Made by a program: the position numbers and the translations under genes | The notes under the pieces: generated by a model | The model's input: the letters and a program-made list of their open reading frames with translations, nothing else | The model's database searches: none | Told to the model about the DNA's origin: nothing | In this document: positions 52,667 through 62,419 of the stretch, in pieces | Layout of the letters: each line of letters opens with the position of its first letter | Numbering within the stretch: position 1 is the stretch's first letter | NCBI RefSeq assembly: GCF_037113415.1 | Contig: NZ_CP146608.1 | Coordinates: 124,001-188,000, forward strand | Reading direction: 5' to 3' | DNA from: Devosia sp. XK-2 | GTDB taxonomy: Bacteria > Pseudomonadota > Alphaproteobacteria > Rhizobiales > Devosiaceae | DNA: 64,000 nucleotides

Positions 52667-53689
52667 TCAGGCGAAGCCATTCTCCCTGAAAATCCCCTCG
52701 ACCTCGGCATGCAGCGCCTGCACGTCGTGGCGATGCGTCCCGAGCCGGGCTTCGGCGCGCGCGATGCGGGCGAGGCTGTCCTGCGTCAGCGGTCGTGCCG
52801 CCTTGGCCGCCGCCTCACTGGCGGTCAGATCGCCCTGGCTGTGCAGGGCAATGTCGTAGCCGGCGTCGAGCGCAGCGCGCACTCGCTCCGGCCATGTGCC
52901 TGAAAGCGCCTCCATGGTGAGGCAGTCGGTAATAATCACACCATCAAAGCCGAGCTCGCGTCGGATCATCTCGCAGACCGCGGGCGACACCGAGGCAGGT
53001 CGGTCCTTGTCGATCTGCGTGAAAATGAGATGCGCAACCATCGCCCAGGGCGCATCCTTGAGCGCCACGAACGGCCTGAAATCGCTGCCCGTCATGTCTT
53101 CGACACTGGCATCGACCACCGGGCAGTCGAAATGCGGGTCAACATTGACCCGTCCGTAGCCGGGAATGTGCTTGAAGATGGGCATCGACCCCACTTCGAG
53201 CATGGCATCCACCACCACCTGGCCCAGTGCAATGACCAGGTCGGGATCGTCGCCGAACGAGCGGTTGCCGATGACATTATGGGTGCCGGGGCGGGCGAGG
53301 TCGACCACCGGGGTCGTGCCGCTGCCCAGGCTCAGATCGCTGAGCATAGTGCCCATGGCCAAGGTCGAGAGCCGGAGCGCATGCTTTCCCGCCTCAAGCT
53401 CCTTGCGCGCCAGAGCGCCGAATTCGCCCAGCGCGCGGAACAACGGCCAATTGCCATTGTCGAGGCGCTGCACGCGGCCGCCTTCCTGGTCGATATAGAC
53501 CGGCGCGTCCTCGCGTCCGACCGCCTCCTTGAATTGCGCGACCAGTCGCTTGATCTGCGCGGGATTGTCCAGATTGCGTTTGAAGAGGAACAGGCCGAAT
53601 GGATTGGTTTCCCGGAAGAAGGCAATCTCGGATGGCGAGAGCTCAAGCCCTGGCATGCCGACGAAAAGTGCGAGTGGCGTAGACGGCAT
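52667..53689 (-). CDS. nagZ: Beta-N-acetylhexosaminidase (family GH3, NagZ)
   Basis: 340-aa cytoplasmic glycosidase releasing GlcNAc from GlcNAc-anhydroMurNAc-peptides. Substrate-binding YIDQEGGRVQRL near residue 71; the flexible-loop motif normally KHFPGHG reads KHIPGYGRVNVDPH, with Tyr in place of one His; nucleophile Asp in VIITDCLTMEAL. No signal peptide. The start codon shares one base with the stop of the upstream GNAT gene (TAATG). The Tyr substitution may alter the catalytic dyad and deserves attention. Confidence 0.92.
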   Translation of the reverse strand: MPSTPLALFVGMPGLELSPSEIAFFRETNPFGLFLFKRNLDNPAQIKRLVAQFKEAVGREDAPVYIDQEGGRVQRLDNGNWPLFRALGEFGALARKELEAGKHALRLSTLAMGTMLSDLSLGSGTTPVVDLARPGTHNVIGNRSFGDDPDLVIALGQVVVDAMLEVGSMPIFKHIPGYGRVNVDPHFDCPVVDASVEDMTGSDFRPFVALKDAPWAMVAHLIFTQIDKDRPASVSPAVCEMIRRELGFDGVIITDCLTMEALSGTWPERVRAALDAGYDIALHSQGDLTASEAAAKAARPLTQDSLARIARAEARLGTHRHDVQALHAEVEGIFRENGFA

Positions 53690-54180
53690 TATGATTTGTC
53701 CTCGGGCCGCGACAGGATGCGCAATAGGCCCTGATAGATGTCTTCCTGGTCGGACGGGATCGGCATGGCGCCGGCCGCATTGACGTAAAAGTCCACCGGC
53801 CCGGCCGAGCCGACAATGGCATAGGCATAGCCCTGCGCCTTCATGGTCATCAGTGTGTGATAGAACAGCGTCAGACCAAGGCCCTTTCCGCGCTGGTCCG
53901 CCGAAACGCCGGTGGGTCCGAAAAAGCCGCGTGCCGTCGCGTCATAACAGGCAAAGCCGACCAACTGCCCGTCAACAATGGCAATCAGGCAGCCCGGCGG
54001 CTGGTGTGCCATGGCCACGCTGACTTCGCTGACCCAATATTCGGAAAAGTGCTCTCGCACCCAATCCTTGATGATGTGCTGCTCAGGGGGCAGGGCGACG
54101 CGGATGGTGGCGGACACCGCCCTGGCCCGTTCACCGAGCGCGTCCATCTTCCGGCTATAGAGATTGACCAGCAGATCCAT
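53689..54180 (-). CDS. GNAT family N-acetyltransferase in the murQ-nagZ operon
   Basis: 163-aa acetyltransferase. Motif A-type segment FGPTGVSADQRGKGLGLTLFYHTLMTMKAQGYAYAIVG is the CoA site. N-terminal VREHFSEYWVSEVSVAMAHQPPGCLIAIVDGQLVGFACYD gives the fold. Location between murQ and nagZ, with 9- and 1-nt junctions, suggests an amino-sugar substrate such as glucosamine from peptidoglycan, but this is inferred only from context. Confidence 0.88.
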   Translation of the reverse strand: MDLLVNLYSRKMDALGERARAVSATIRVALPPEQHIIKDWVREHFSEYWVSEVSVAMAHQPPGCLIAIVDGQLVGFACYDATARGFFGPTGVSADQRGKGLGLTLFYHTLMTMKAQGYAYAIVGSAGPVDFYVNAAGAMPIPSDQEDIYQGLLRILSRPEDKS

Positions 54181-54189
54181 GGCGTTTGC

Positions 54190-55125
54190 TTATCCGGCCG
54201 CGCGGGGCTGGCGCTGGGCCGCGGCCCGCCGCAGGAAGCCATCAGCATCGCGCAAGGCTATTTCACCCTCCGCCGCATCCATGCCCGTCAGCGCCATGAG
54301 AATGGCCAGCTTCACATTGTTATTGCTGGCGGCAAGAAAGCCTTCGGCCTCTTCCGCCGAACAATCGGCGACCTCGATCAGAATGCGTGTGGCGCGCGCG
54401 GCCAGCTTTTCATTGCTGACCGACAGATCGACCATGAGGTTCTCATAGGACTTGCCGATGCGGATCATACTGGCCGTGGTCAGCATGTTGAGCACCAGCT
54501 TTTGCGCCGTGCCCGATTTAAGCCGCGTCGAGCCCGTCAGGGCCTCCGGGCCGACCAGCGGCGAAATGGCGATATCGGCCATTTTGGCGATGGCGGAATC
54601 TGGATTGCAGGAGAGGGCCACGGCAACGGCTCCAACGCTCTTTGCATAGTCGAGCCCACCAATCACGTAGGGGGTCCGGCCGCTGACGGCGATGCCGACC
54701 ACGACGTCCCGGGCCGCAAGATTGACCTTTACGAGGTCGTTTCGACCCTCCTCGCGCGAATCTTCGGCTCCCTCGATCGGGTGGCGCAGGGCCCGGTCGC
54801 CGCCGGCGATCAGGCCGACCACCATGCCTTCGGGGACGCCGAAGGTCGGCGGACACTCCGACGCGTCAAGCACCCCCAGTCGCCCGCTTGTGCCAGCGCC
54901 CATATAGATGAGCCGGCCTCCGGCCTTGAAGGCCTCCACAATGCAGTCAACGGTGGCGGCAACCTCGGGCAGAATCTTATTCACGGCTTGCGCGACTAGC
55001 GTATCCTCCGTGTTCATTGCTGCGACAATCTCCGCCGACGACATCAGGTCGATCTGCATCGTGCGAGGATTGCGGGCTTCGGAAACGAGCTGTTCCAGCT
55101 CGGCCATGAGGGTGGTTTTTGCCAT
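54190..55125 (-). CDS. murQ: N-acetylmuramic acid 6-phosphate etherase
   Basis: 311-aa SIS-domain lyase that cleaves the D-lactyl ether of MurNAc-6-P to GlcNAc-6-P and D-lactate. Signature [25 protein letters not shown], catalytic Glu within GAEDSREEG, then [20 protein letters not shown] and [22 protein letters not shown] 55125 starts [13 protein letters not shown]; a TTG at 55140 is an alternative. Its promoter TTGACA-N17-TAGCAT and a palindromic operator lie in the divergent gap to murR. Confidence 0.96.
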   Translation of the reverse strand: MAKTTLMAELEQLVSEARNPRTMQIDLMSSAEIVAAMNTEDTLVAQAVNKILPEVAATVDCIVEAFKAGGRLIYMGAGTSGRLGVLDASECPPTFGVPEGMVVGLIAGGDRALRHPIEGAEDSREEGRNDLVKVNLAARDVVVGIAVSGRTPYVIGGLDYAKSVGAVAVALSCNPDSAIAKMADIAISPLVGPEALTGSTRLKSGTAQKLVLNMLTTASMIRIGKSYENLMVDLSVSNEKLAARATRILIEVADCSAEEAEGFLAASNNNVKLAILMALTGMDAAEGEIALRDADGFLRRAAAQRQPRAAG

Positions 55126-55151
55126 TATGCCTATGCTCAAGTTCCGACCGG

Positions 55152-55180
55152 ATGCTAGAAGCGAATATTCCGACTGTCAA
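55152..55180 (-). promoter_or_regulatory. murQ promoter
   Basis: On the minus strand TTGACA (55180-55175), 17-nt spacer, TAGCAT (55157-55152), 26 nt before the murQ ATG. A half-operator ATTCC lies within the spacer at 55167-55171. Confidence 0.65.
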
Positions 55181-55188
55181 CGCAATCC

Positions 55189-55203
55189 GGAATATTGTAT
55201 TCC
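55189..55203. promoter_or_regulatory. MurR-type operator, murQ/murR intergenic region
   Basis: GGAATATTGTATTCC, a palindrome of the form GGAAT-N5-ATTCC. It lies 9 bp upstream of the murQ -35 box and before murR. The same form occurs at 56308-56322. Confidence 0.6.
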
Positions 55204-55337
55204 ATATTTCATGCCACGCTTGGGGCATGGCCGGTGGCATGCCGGCGGGGGTGGGTAGAAGCATGTTGCAATTTGGAGGGGGTCGGCTTTAGTCCTCGAA
55301 CATATGAGGCGGGTGGGCCGGCGGCACGGGAACATAG

Positions 55338-56186
55338 ATGTCGATATTGAAAGTCCTGAGCGCCAAGCTCGACACCATGACCCAGGCCGATCGCCAGATC
55401 GCCCAGTTCATTATCGACCACCCCGAGCAGATGCTCACCCTCTCCTCGGCGGCGCTTGCCGAGGCCACCGGCCGCAGCCAGTCCAGCGTGGTCAAATTCA
55501 GCCAGAAGCTGGGCTATGCCGGCTACCAGCAACTCAAGCTCGCCGTGAACAAGGCCAAGGCGCTGGAATGGCACGCACCCGGCGGCATCATTCACGGCTC
55601 GATCGATGCCAGCGACAGCTATGTCACCATCCTGCAAAAGCTGATCGGCTCCAAGCTGCTCTCGATGCGCGAGACCCTGGCCGCCAATAACGAACAGACC
55701 ATCGATCTGGCGCTGGACTCCCTGGTCAATGCCCGCAAAATCCAGCTTGCCGGCGTTGGTGCCTCCTCGCTGGTGGCCAAGGATTTTTCCTATAAGCTTT
55801 TGAAGCTGGGGCGCATGGCGCTGATCGACAGCGACAGCCATATCCAGATTTCCAATGCCTCGGCGCTCAATGAGGCTGATGTGCTATTCGCGCTTTCCCA
55901 TTCCGGCCGCAGCCTGGAAACGCTGCGCATCGCCGAAGTGGCCAAACAGCGCGGCGCCACGGTGATCTCAATGACAGGATTGCAGCCCAATCCATTGCTG
56001 GACCTAGCCGATATTCACCTGTTTACCTTCGCCGACGAAGAGCGGGTGCGCTCCTCGGCGATCACCTCGCGCGACGCGCAATTGATGCTGATGGACATGC
56101 TCTTCATCCTGATGATCCGCCGCCAGGCGGACGCGCATGACTTCATCCATAATTCCGAAACGGCGGTGACGGTCCTCAAGGCCTGA
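55338..56186 (+). CDS. murR: RpiR family regulator 2 (MurR)
   Basis: 282-aa regulator with an N-terminal HTH (MTQADRQIAQFIIDHPEQMLTLSSAALAEATGRSQSSVVKFSQKLGYAGY) and a SIS domain (ARKIQLAGVGASSLVAKDFSYKLLKLG, VLFALSHSGRSLETL). Divergent from murQ and upstream of the sugar importer operon, as MurR is next to murQ in enteric bacteria. Likely effector: MurNAc-6-P or GlcNAc-6-P. Proposed sites are the two GGAAT-N5-ATTCC palindromes. Confidence 0.88.
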   Translation: MSILKVLSAKLDTMTQADRQIAQFIIDHPEQMLTLSSAALAEATGRSQSSVVKFSQKLGYAGYQQLKLAVNKAKALEWHAPGGIIHGSIDASDSYVTILQKLIGSKLLSMRETLAANNEQTIDLALDSLVNARKIQLAGVGASSLVAKDFSYKLLKLGRMALIDSDSHIQISNASALNEADVLFALSHSGRSLETLRIAEVAKQRGATVISMTGLQPNPLLDLADIHLFTFADEERVRSSAITSRDAQLMLMDMLFILMIRRQADAHDFIHNSETAVTVLKA

Positions 56187-56289
56187 TAGCCGGGAGCCCC
56201 TCCAGGACCCGCTTGATGAATGACGGATGAATAGCCCATAGGCGGCTTTTTCACCGATTTGCGCTCGCAGGTCGTGTAATTGGATATTC

Positions 56290-56319
56290 TTGACAGAAAC
56301 AAAAATTGGAATTTAGTAT
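56290..56319 (+). promoter_or_regulatory. Promoter of the sugar-importer operon
   Basis: TTGACA at 56290-56295, 18-nt spacer, TAGTAT at 56314-56319. The -10 lies inside a palindrome, so the promoter should be repressible. The TTG start codon of the first gene is about 60 nt downstream. Confidence 0.65.
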
Positions 56320-56324
56320 TCCAA
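56306..56324. promoter_or_regulatory. MurR-type operator, sugar-importer promoter
   Basis: TTGGAAT, 5 nt, ATTCCAA: a perfect 7-bp-arm palindrome containing the same GGAAT-N5-ATTCC core as the site at 55189. It covers the -10 element. Confidence 0.65.
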
Positions 56325-56387
56325 AACTGCGGGTCGATGGCCCGCTTGGGGAACGCCGCTGCGCGCGGGGACGGACGGAGAGAGCAA

Positions 56388-57449
<1,062 letters not shown>

Positions 57450-57499
57450 TGGCGCCGGGACAAGACCACCAAAGAGAACTCGCAAGGAGAGGGAACTCC

Positions 57500-58741
57500 A
57501 TGAAGACCAATCTGATCCGCATCGGGACGGCACTGAGCGCCGTACTCATTGCAGCTCCGGCTTTTGCCCAGGACCTGACCCTGTGGAGCTGGCGCCAGGA
57601 AGACAAGGCTGCCTATGAGCAGTTCATCGAAACCTTCGAAGCCGCTAATCCCGGTATCACGGTGACCTTCGAAACCTTCGAAGCCACCAATTACAACACC
57701 ATTCTGTCCACAGCCCTGGCCGGCGGCACCGGTCCGGACCTGGCCATGGTGCGCGCCTATGGCGGCCTCGAGAATGTGGCCTCGGCCGGTTATCTTGAGC
57801 CGCTGACCACTGAAACCGTGCCGGCCCTGGCCGATTTCTCCGCCGCCTCGCTGGCGGCGGAAAGCATGCGCTCGGACGGCCAGATCTATGCCGTGCCCTT
57901 TGCCAGCCAGACCCAGTTCGTCATCTATAATAAGGCTATTTTCGACGCCAATGGTCTCGAAGAGCCGCAGAGCTGGGCCGATCTCGAGGCCCTCAGCCAG
58001 TCACTCAAGGATGCTGGCGTCATCCCCTTCGCTAATGGCACCGCCACCGCCTGGCAGAACGAGACCGTCACCTTTGGCCTCGGCTCATCGCTCATGGGCA
58101 AGGACTTCTATGAAGACTTGATCGCCGGTGAAACCGACTTCACCGACGAGCGCTTCACCTCGGCTCTTGCTGCCGTGGCCGATGTCGCCGCCGACTATTT
58201 CCCCGATGGCTTTATCGGTCTTGACTACCCGTCCGCCCAGCAGCTCTTTGCTTCGGGCTTGGCCGGCATGTTCATCGGTGGCTCGTACGAGCTGGCCAAT
58301 TTCAAAAACCAGAATCCCGATATCGAACTGGGCATGTTCGCCGCGCCCGGGGAAACTGCTGAAGATGAAAAGCTGGTCGCCGTCTATTTCGATGGTGGCT
58401 ATGCGGTCAATGCCGCTACGCCGAACAAGGACGCAGCGCTGACCTTCGTTAATTACCTGGCCAGCCAGGAATTCGGCCAGGCCTTCGCCAATACGCTCAA
58501 CAATATTTCGACCGTGCCGGGCGTCACCTTCGATAACCCGCTTCTGGGCGAAGTGGCCGAGCTGAACCAGCATTCGATCCCCTATCTGATGCTGGCCCAT
58601 TTCCGTTATGGCGAGCCCTCGGGCTCGGTGCTGATCCAGGGCGAAATGCAAAAGCTCTTTGCCGGCGAAACCACGCCCGAGGCCATTGGTGAAGTGCTCA
58701 CGACGGGCCTAGCCGCATGGTACGAGCCGTTCCAGAAATAA
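57500..58741 (+). CDS. Sugar ABC transporter substrate-binding protein (CUT1)
   Basis: 413-aa SBP_bac_1 lipoprotein-free periplasmic binder. Signal peptide 1-23 (LSAVLIAAPAFA), then LTLWSWRQEDKAAYEQFIETFEAANPGITV and YNTILSTALAGGTGPDLAMVRAYGG, typical of carbohydrate binders. Several Trp, Phe and Tyr residues could stack on sugars. AAGGAGAGGG upstream. Ligand probably an amino sugar by context (NanE, kinase, MurR site); not provable here. Confidence 0.92.
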   Translation: MKTNLIRIGTALSAVLIAAPAFAQDLTLWSWRQEDKAAYEQFIETFEAANPGITVTFETFEATNYNTILSTALAGGTGPDLAMVRAYGGLENVASAGYLEPLTTETVPALADFSAASLAAESMRSDGQIYAVPFASQTQFVIYNKAIFDANGLEEPQSWADLEALSQSLKDAGVIPFANGTATAWQNETVTFGLGSSLMGKDFYEDLIAGETDFTDERFTSALAAVADVAADYFPDGFIGLDYPSAQQLFASGLAGMFIGGSYELANFKNQNPDIELGMFAAPGETAEDEKLVAVYFDGGYAVNAATPNKDAALTFVNYLASQEFGQAFANTLNNISTVPGVTFDNPLLGEVAELNQHSIPYLMLAHFRYGEPSGSVLIQGEMQKLFAGETTPEAIGEVLTTGLAAWYEPFQK

Positions 58742-58760
58742 GGCGATCTCCCTTCGCCTT

Positions 58761-58785
58761 GGGGGTGGCTGTCCCTGCCACCCCC
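58761..58785 (+). terminator. Strong hairpin after the binding-protein gene
   Basis: Perfect stem GGGGGTGGC / GCCACCCCC with a 7-nt loop, 19 nt after the stop codon and without a T-run. More probably an mRNA-stabilising or partly terminating stem that keeps the binding protein more abundant than the permeases. Confidence 0.6.
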
Positions 58786-58820
58786 GCCCTCTCTGCTGGG
58801 AAGCATATCAACGCTCATGC

Positions 58821-58957
58821 GTCCCCCTCCCCCTTGCGAGGAGGGGTCAGGGGTGAGGGTTCAAGACCGTCAACGGCTTCCTACTGCCAGTCGCGCTGGC
58901 GGTAAGGCCGGAACCCCCACCCTCGGTCCCTCCCCTCAAGGGGGAGGGAGGCGAAGG
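58821..58957. repeat. CCTCCCTCCCC-family repeat in the sugar-importer operon
   Basis: CCCCCTCCCCCTTGCGAGGAGG on the left and TCCCTCCCCTCAAGGGGGAGGGAGG on the right as inverted units (each written 5'-3' on the plus strand in part). It lies between the binding-protein and first permease genes, as in the oligopeptide importer operon at 50.8 kb. Confidence 0.7.
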
Positions 58958-59029
58958 GCCACGCACGTTTCGGCTAGATGATCCGTCATTGCAGGCCGAC
59001 GACAACCTGACGCCAAAGGCGAAAGATAG

Positions 59030-59950
59030 ATGCCCAAACTTCGGATGACAGGACGCGGCCTCTGGATTACGGCGTTGATTGTGCCGCCACTATGCTTTGT
59101 GGCGCTGTTCATCGTCTATCCGATCGTTTCGGCCTTCGCCTATGCCTTCTTCGACTGGCAGGGCTTGAAGCGCCTCGATTTCGTGGGGCTGGAAAACTTC
59201 CACACGGTATTGTTCGTCGAGCCCTATCGGAGCTGGACGCTCAATGCCTTCAAGAACAATATCATTGTCTTTTTCGCCCTCATGGTGCTGCAGAACGGGC
59301 TCGGCTTCATCCTGGCCTATGCGCTCTGGCGCGAGCTGCCCGGCGCGCGCTTCCACCGTATTGCAGTGTTTCTGCCCGTGGTGCTCTCGACCATCATCGT
59401 CGCCTATCTCTTCAAGCTCTTCTATCACCCGCTCTTCGGGGTGGTGAATATCACCCTCAAAGGCATTGGCCTGGGCGGGCTGGCCCAACCCTGGCTGGGC
59501 CAGAGCGGCACCGCGCTTTGGAGCATTATTGCCGCCCAGGCCTGGCATATGGTGGGTTTCCCCACCCTGGTTTTCCTTGCTGGCATGCAGCGCATTCCGA
59601 GCGAAATCCTCGATGCCGTGCGCATGGAAACTGAAAGCGAGTGGGTCAAGATCACCAAGATCGTCTGGCCGCTTGTGGCGCCCAGCGCCACCATCGTCTT
59701 CACGCTGCTCTTTGTGGGCGCCTTCAACTGGTTTGAGCTGCCTTACATCATGGGTGGACTGGATGGATCGCCCTTCGGCTCGACCGACGTGCTGGGGCTC
59801 TATTTCTATCGCACCGCTTTCGGCAATGTCTCGGCCGGTCAGCAGGATTTCGGGCTCGGCAGTGCGCTGGCCGTCTTGATCTTCCTGTTCATTGCCGTCA
59901 TCGCCACGGTCATAACCATGCGGCTGCGCGCCCGGGAGATCCAGATATGA
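59030..59950 (+). CDS. Sugar ABC transporter permease 1 (UgpA/MalF type)
   Basis: 306-aa six-span permease. N-terminal span LWITALIVPPLCFVALFIVYPIVSAFAYAFFDWQ, EAA loop RIPSEILDAVRMETESEWVKITKIVWPLVAP. Overlaps permease 2 by 4 nt. Part of the CUT1 importer with the preceding ATPase and binding protein. Confidence 0.93.
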   Translation: MPKLRMTGRGLWITALIVPPLCFVALFIVYPIVSAFAYAFFDWQGLKRLDFVGLENFHTVLFVEPYRSWTLNAFKNNIIVFFALMVLQNGLGFILAYALWRELPGARFHRIAVFLPVVLSTIIVAYLFKLFYHPLFGVVNITLKGIGLGGLAQPWLGQSGTALWSIIAAQAWHMVGFPTLVFLAGMQRIPSEILDAVRMETESEWVKITKIVWPLVAPSATIVFTLLFVGAFNWFELPYIMGGLDGSPFGSTDVLGLYFYRTAFGNVSAGQQDFGLGSALAVLIFLFIAVIATVITMRLRAREIQI

Positions 59951-60810
59951 GCGCCGCCGGCTCCACCTATTATGATCGCAAGGGGTTGATGGGCACGCTG
60001 GGCCGCGACGGGCTTTTGCAGATCATTTTGATCGCCAACACCGTTCTCATGCTGGCGCCCATCGTCATCATGGTCTTTTCGGCCTTCAAGACGACGCCGC
60101 AAATCTTCGCTTCACCCTTCGGCCTTCCCGACATCACTCAGATCGGGAATTTCGTGAAAATCTGGACCCAGACCAATTTCCTGCGCTACCTGCTCAATTC
60201 CTTCGTGGTCACCGGCGCCTCCATGGTGCTGATCCTGACTTTGGGCACCATGGCTGCCTATGCGATTGGCCGCTATGCCTTTACCGGCGCCAATTTCATC
60301 CTGATGTTTTTCCTGGCCGGCCTGACGCTGCCGCTGAAACTGGCCATCATCCCGCTCTTCATGCTGATGCGGGATCTCTCCATCCTCAACAATCAGCTCT
60401 CGCTGATCTTTGTCTATACCGCCATGGGCCTGCCCACGACGGTCTTCATCATGACCGGTTTCATCCGCACCCTGCCCAATGAACTGGAAGACGCCGCCCG
60501 CATGGATGGTGCCTCCGAAGCACGGATCATGTGGTCGATCATGCTGCCTTTGGTGCGCCCGGCCATGGTGATTGCCGGCATCCAGAATGTCGTACCCATC
60601 TGGAACGACTTTTTCTTCCCGCTGGTCTTCATCCAGAACGATGACCTCAAGACCCTGCCGCAGGGCCTCACCACTTTCATGGGCGAATATACCACCGATT
60701 GGGGCGTACTGTTCTCGGGCCTGACCCTGTCGGCGGCGCCGATCATCCTCATCTATATCCTGCTCTCGCGCCAGTTCATCGCCGGCATGACCTCGGGGGC
60801 AGTCAAATGA
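59947..60810 (+). CDS. Sugar ABC transporter permease 2 (UgpE/MalG type)
   Basis: 287-aa six-span permease. LMLAPIVIMVFSAFKTTPQIFASPFGLPD is the MalG-like N-terminus; EAA loop RTLPNELEDAARMDGASEARIMWSIMLPLVRPAM. C-terminus YILLSRQFIAGMTSGAVK is standard. Stop overlaps the nanE start by 4 nt (ATGA). Confidence 0.93.
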   Translation: MSAAGSTYYDRKGLMGTLGRDGLLQIILIANTVLMLAPIVIMVFSAFKTTPQIFASPFGLPDITQIGNFVKIWTQTNFLRYLLNSFVVTGASMVLILTLGTMAAYAIGRYAFTGANFILMFFLAGLTLPLKLAIIPLFMLMRDLSILNNQLSLIFVYTAMGLPTTVFIMTGFIRTLPNELEDAARMDGASEARIMWSIMLPLVRPAMVIAGIQNVVPIWNDFFFPLVFIQNDDLKTLPQGLTTFMGEYTTDWGVLFSGLTLSAAPIILIYILLSRQFIAGMTSGAVK

Positions 60811-61472
60811 AGCTGCCGCGAGGGCTTATCGTTTCCTGCCAGGCGCGGGCGGATAATCCTCTGCACGGTCCCCAATTCATGGGCGCCATGGCCCTGGCCG
60901 CACGCGACGGCGGCGCCGTGGGCATCCGCGCCAATGGTCCGGCCGATATCGCAGCAGTCATGGCGGCTGGCCTGCCGGTCATTGGCATCCATAAAGTGTT
61001 TTCCGATGACTACTCGGTCTATATCACCCCCGATTTTTCTGCCGCGGCTGCCATTGTTGCGGCGGGGGCCGCCATCGTGGCGCTCGACTGCACCGAGCGG
61101 CCGCGCCGCGGCGAACATCCCAGCGTGCTCATCCGCCGCATCAAGGAGGAGATCGGCGCCGAGGTCTTTGCCGATATCTCAACCCTGGACGAGGGCCTCA
61201 AGGCCGCCGATTGGGGCGCTGATTATGTCGCCACGACACTCTCGGGCTATACCGAGGCCACCGGGCCCAAGCCCAAAGAGCCGGACCTGGCGCTGCTTGA
61301 GGCCCTGGCGTCCCGGCTCGATATTCCGATCGTGGCCGAAGGGCGCTACAATAATCCCGAACGTGTCGCGCAGGGCTTTGCGGCCGGGGCGCATGCTGTT
61401 GTCGTGGGCACCATGATCACCAATCCGCGCGAAATTACCCGCATGTTTGTACAAGAGGGCGTGCCCAGGTGA
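60807..61472 (+). CDS. nanE: Putative N-acetylmannosamine-6-phosphate 2-epimerase
   Basis: 221-aa TIM-barrel enzyme. PRGLIVSCQARADNPLHGPQFMGAMALAARDGGAVGIRANG is the NanE N-terminus, IGIHKVFSDDYSVYITP follows, catalytic Lys in that segment, and IVAEGRYNNPERVAQGFAAGAHAVVVGTMIT forms the phosphate-binding end. Converts ManNAc-6-P to GlcNAc-6-P. No other sialic-acid genes are in view. Start ATG overlaps the permease stop; the kinase start overlaps its stop. Confidence 0.93.
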   Translation: MKLPRGLIVSCQARADNPLHGPQFMGAMALAARDGGAVGIRANGPADIAAVMAAGLPVIGIHKVFSDDYSVYITPDFSAAAAIVAAGAAIVALDCTERPRRGEHPSVLIRRIKEEIGAEVFADISTLDEGLKAADWGADYVATTLSGYTEATGPKPKEPDLALLEALASRLDIPIVAEGRYNNPERVAQGFAAGAHAVVVGTMITNPREITRMFVQEGVPR

Positions 61473-62413
61473 TCGGGGCACATCTGGGTCTCGATGTCGG
61501 CGGCACGGCCAGCCGCTGGGTCGCCTGTGACGCCTCGGGCGCGGTGCTGGCGCGCGGCAGCGTTGGCGGCGCCACCGCCCATGTCTTCAATTCGGCAGAG
61601 CGCGCCCGTCTGGCAGCGGTGTTTGCCCAGCTAGCCGAAGCGCTGAAGAGCGCGGGTCTGCGTGCCGATAGTCTTTCGGCCGGGCTGACCGGTTTCGGCG
61701 CTGCGGCAGCCGAGGATATTGCCGGCCTTGCCCTGGCGGCATTGGGGCTGCCGCGCGAGGCGGTCCTGCTCATGGAAGACATCATCCTGGCCTATGCCGC
61801 CCATTTTCAACCGGGCGAGGGGCACCTGGTTTCAGCCGGTACCGGCTCGATCGGCATTCATGTCGGCGCCAATGGCGATGTGGTGCGCGTCGGCGGGCGG
61901 GGCATTCTCATCGACGATGCCGGTTCGGGCAGCTGGATTGCCTTGCAAGCGCTCGACCGGCTCTATCGCACGCTCGACCGCAACGGGTCCTTTGCGGTCA
62001 TGCAGGTTCTGGCCGATGAGATATTTGCGCTGGTGGGCGGGGCGGACTGGCATCATGTTCGCCAATATGTCTATGCCGGGGACCGCGGCCGCGTCGGGAC
62101 GCTGGCCGTGGGCGTCGCCAGGGCAGCCGAGCGGGGCGACGCCACCGCATGCGCCATTTTGCGGGAGGCGGGCGTGGAACTGGCGGCTTTGGCCGGCGCC
62201 CTGCAGGCCCGGGCGGGCACAAAGCCGATGGCTTTTATCGGTGGCGTGCTGACCTTGCATCCGCTGATTTTCGAAACGCTGGCCGAAAACCTACCCGGCC
62301 AGGCGGTGTCGCGCCCCATTATAGATGGCGCCCTGGCCGCCGCGTGCTTGCAGTCGGACCATGGTGGGACGCAATGGCGGGCGATCCTGGCGGCCGGGCC
62401 GAGGCTGGGTTGA
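61469..62413 (+). CDS. BadF/BadG-family amino-sugar kinase (MurK/NagK-like)
   Basis: 314-aa ASKHA-fold kinase. Phosphate-1 loop LGLDVGGTASRWVACD, phosphate-2 VSAGTGSIGIHV, and GGRGILIDDAGSGSWIALQAL and IGGVLTLHPLIFETL complete the fold. Members of this family phosphorylate GlcNAc, and the Clostridium MurK acts on both MurNAc and GlcNAc. Here it would feed MurQ or the GlcNAc-6-P pool. GTG start overlaps the nanE stop by 4 nt. Exact sugar unknown. Confidence 0.88.
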   Translation: MIGAHLGLDVGGTASRWVACDASGAVLARGSVGGATAHVFNSAERARLAAVFAQLAEALKSAGLRADSLSAGLTGFGAAAAEDIAGLALAALGLPREAVLLMEDIILAYAAHFQPGEGHLVSAGTGSIGIHVGANGDVVRVGGRGILIDDAGSGSWIALQALDRLYRTLDRNGSFAVMQVLADEIFALVGGADWHHVRQYVYAGDRGRVGTLAVGVARAAERGDATACAILREAGVELAALAGALQARAGTKPMAFIGGVLTLHPLIFETLAENLPGQAVSRPIIDGALAAACLQSDHGGTQWRAILAAGPRLG

Positions 62414-62419
62414 GGCCCG

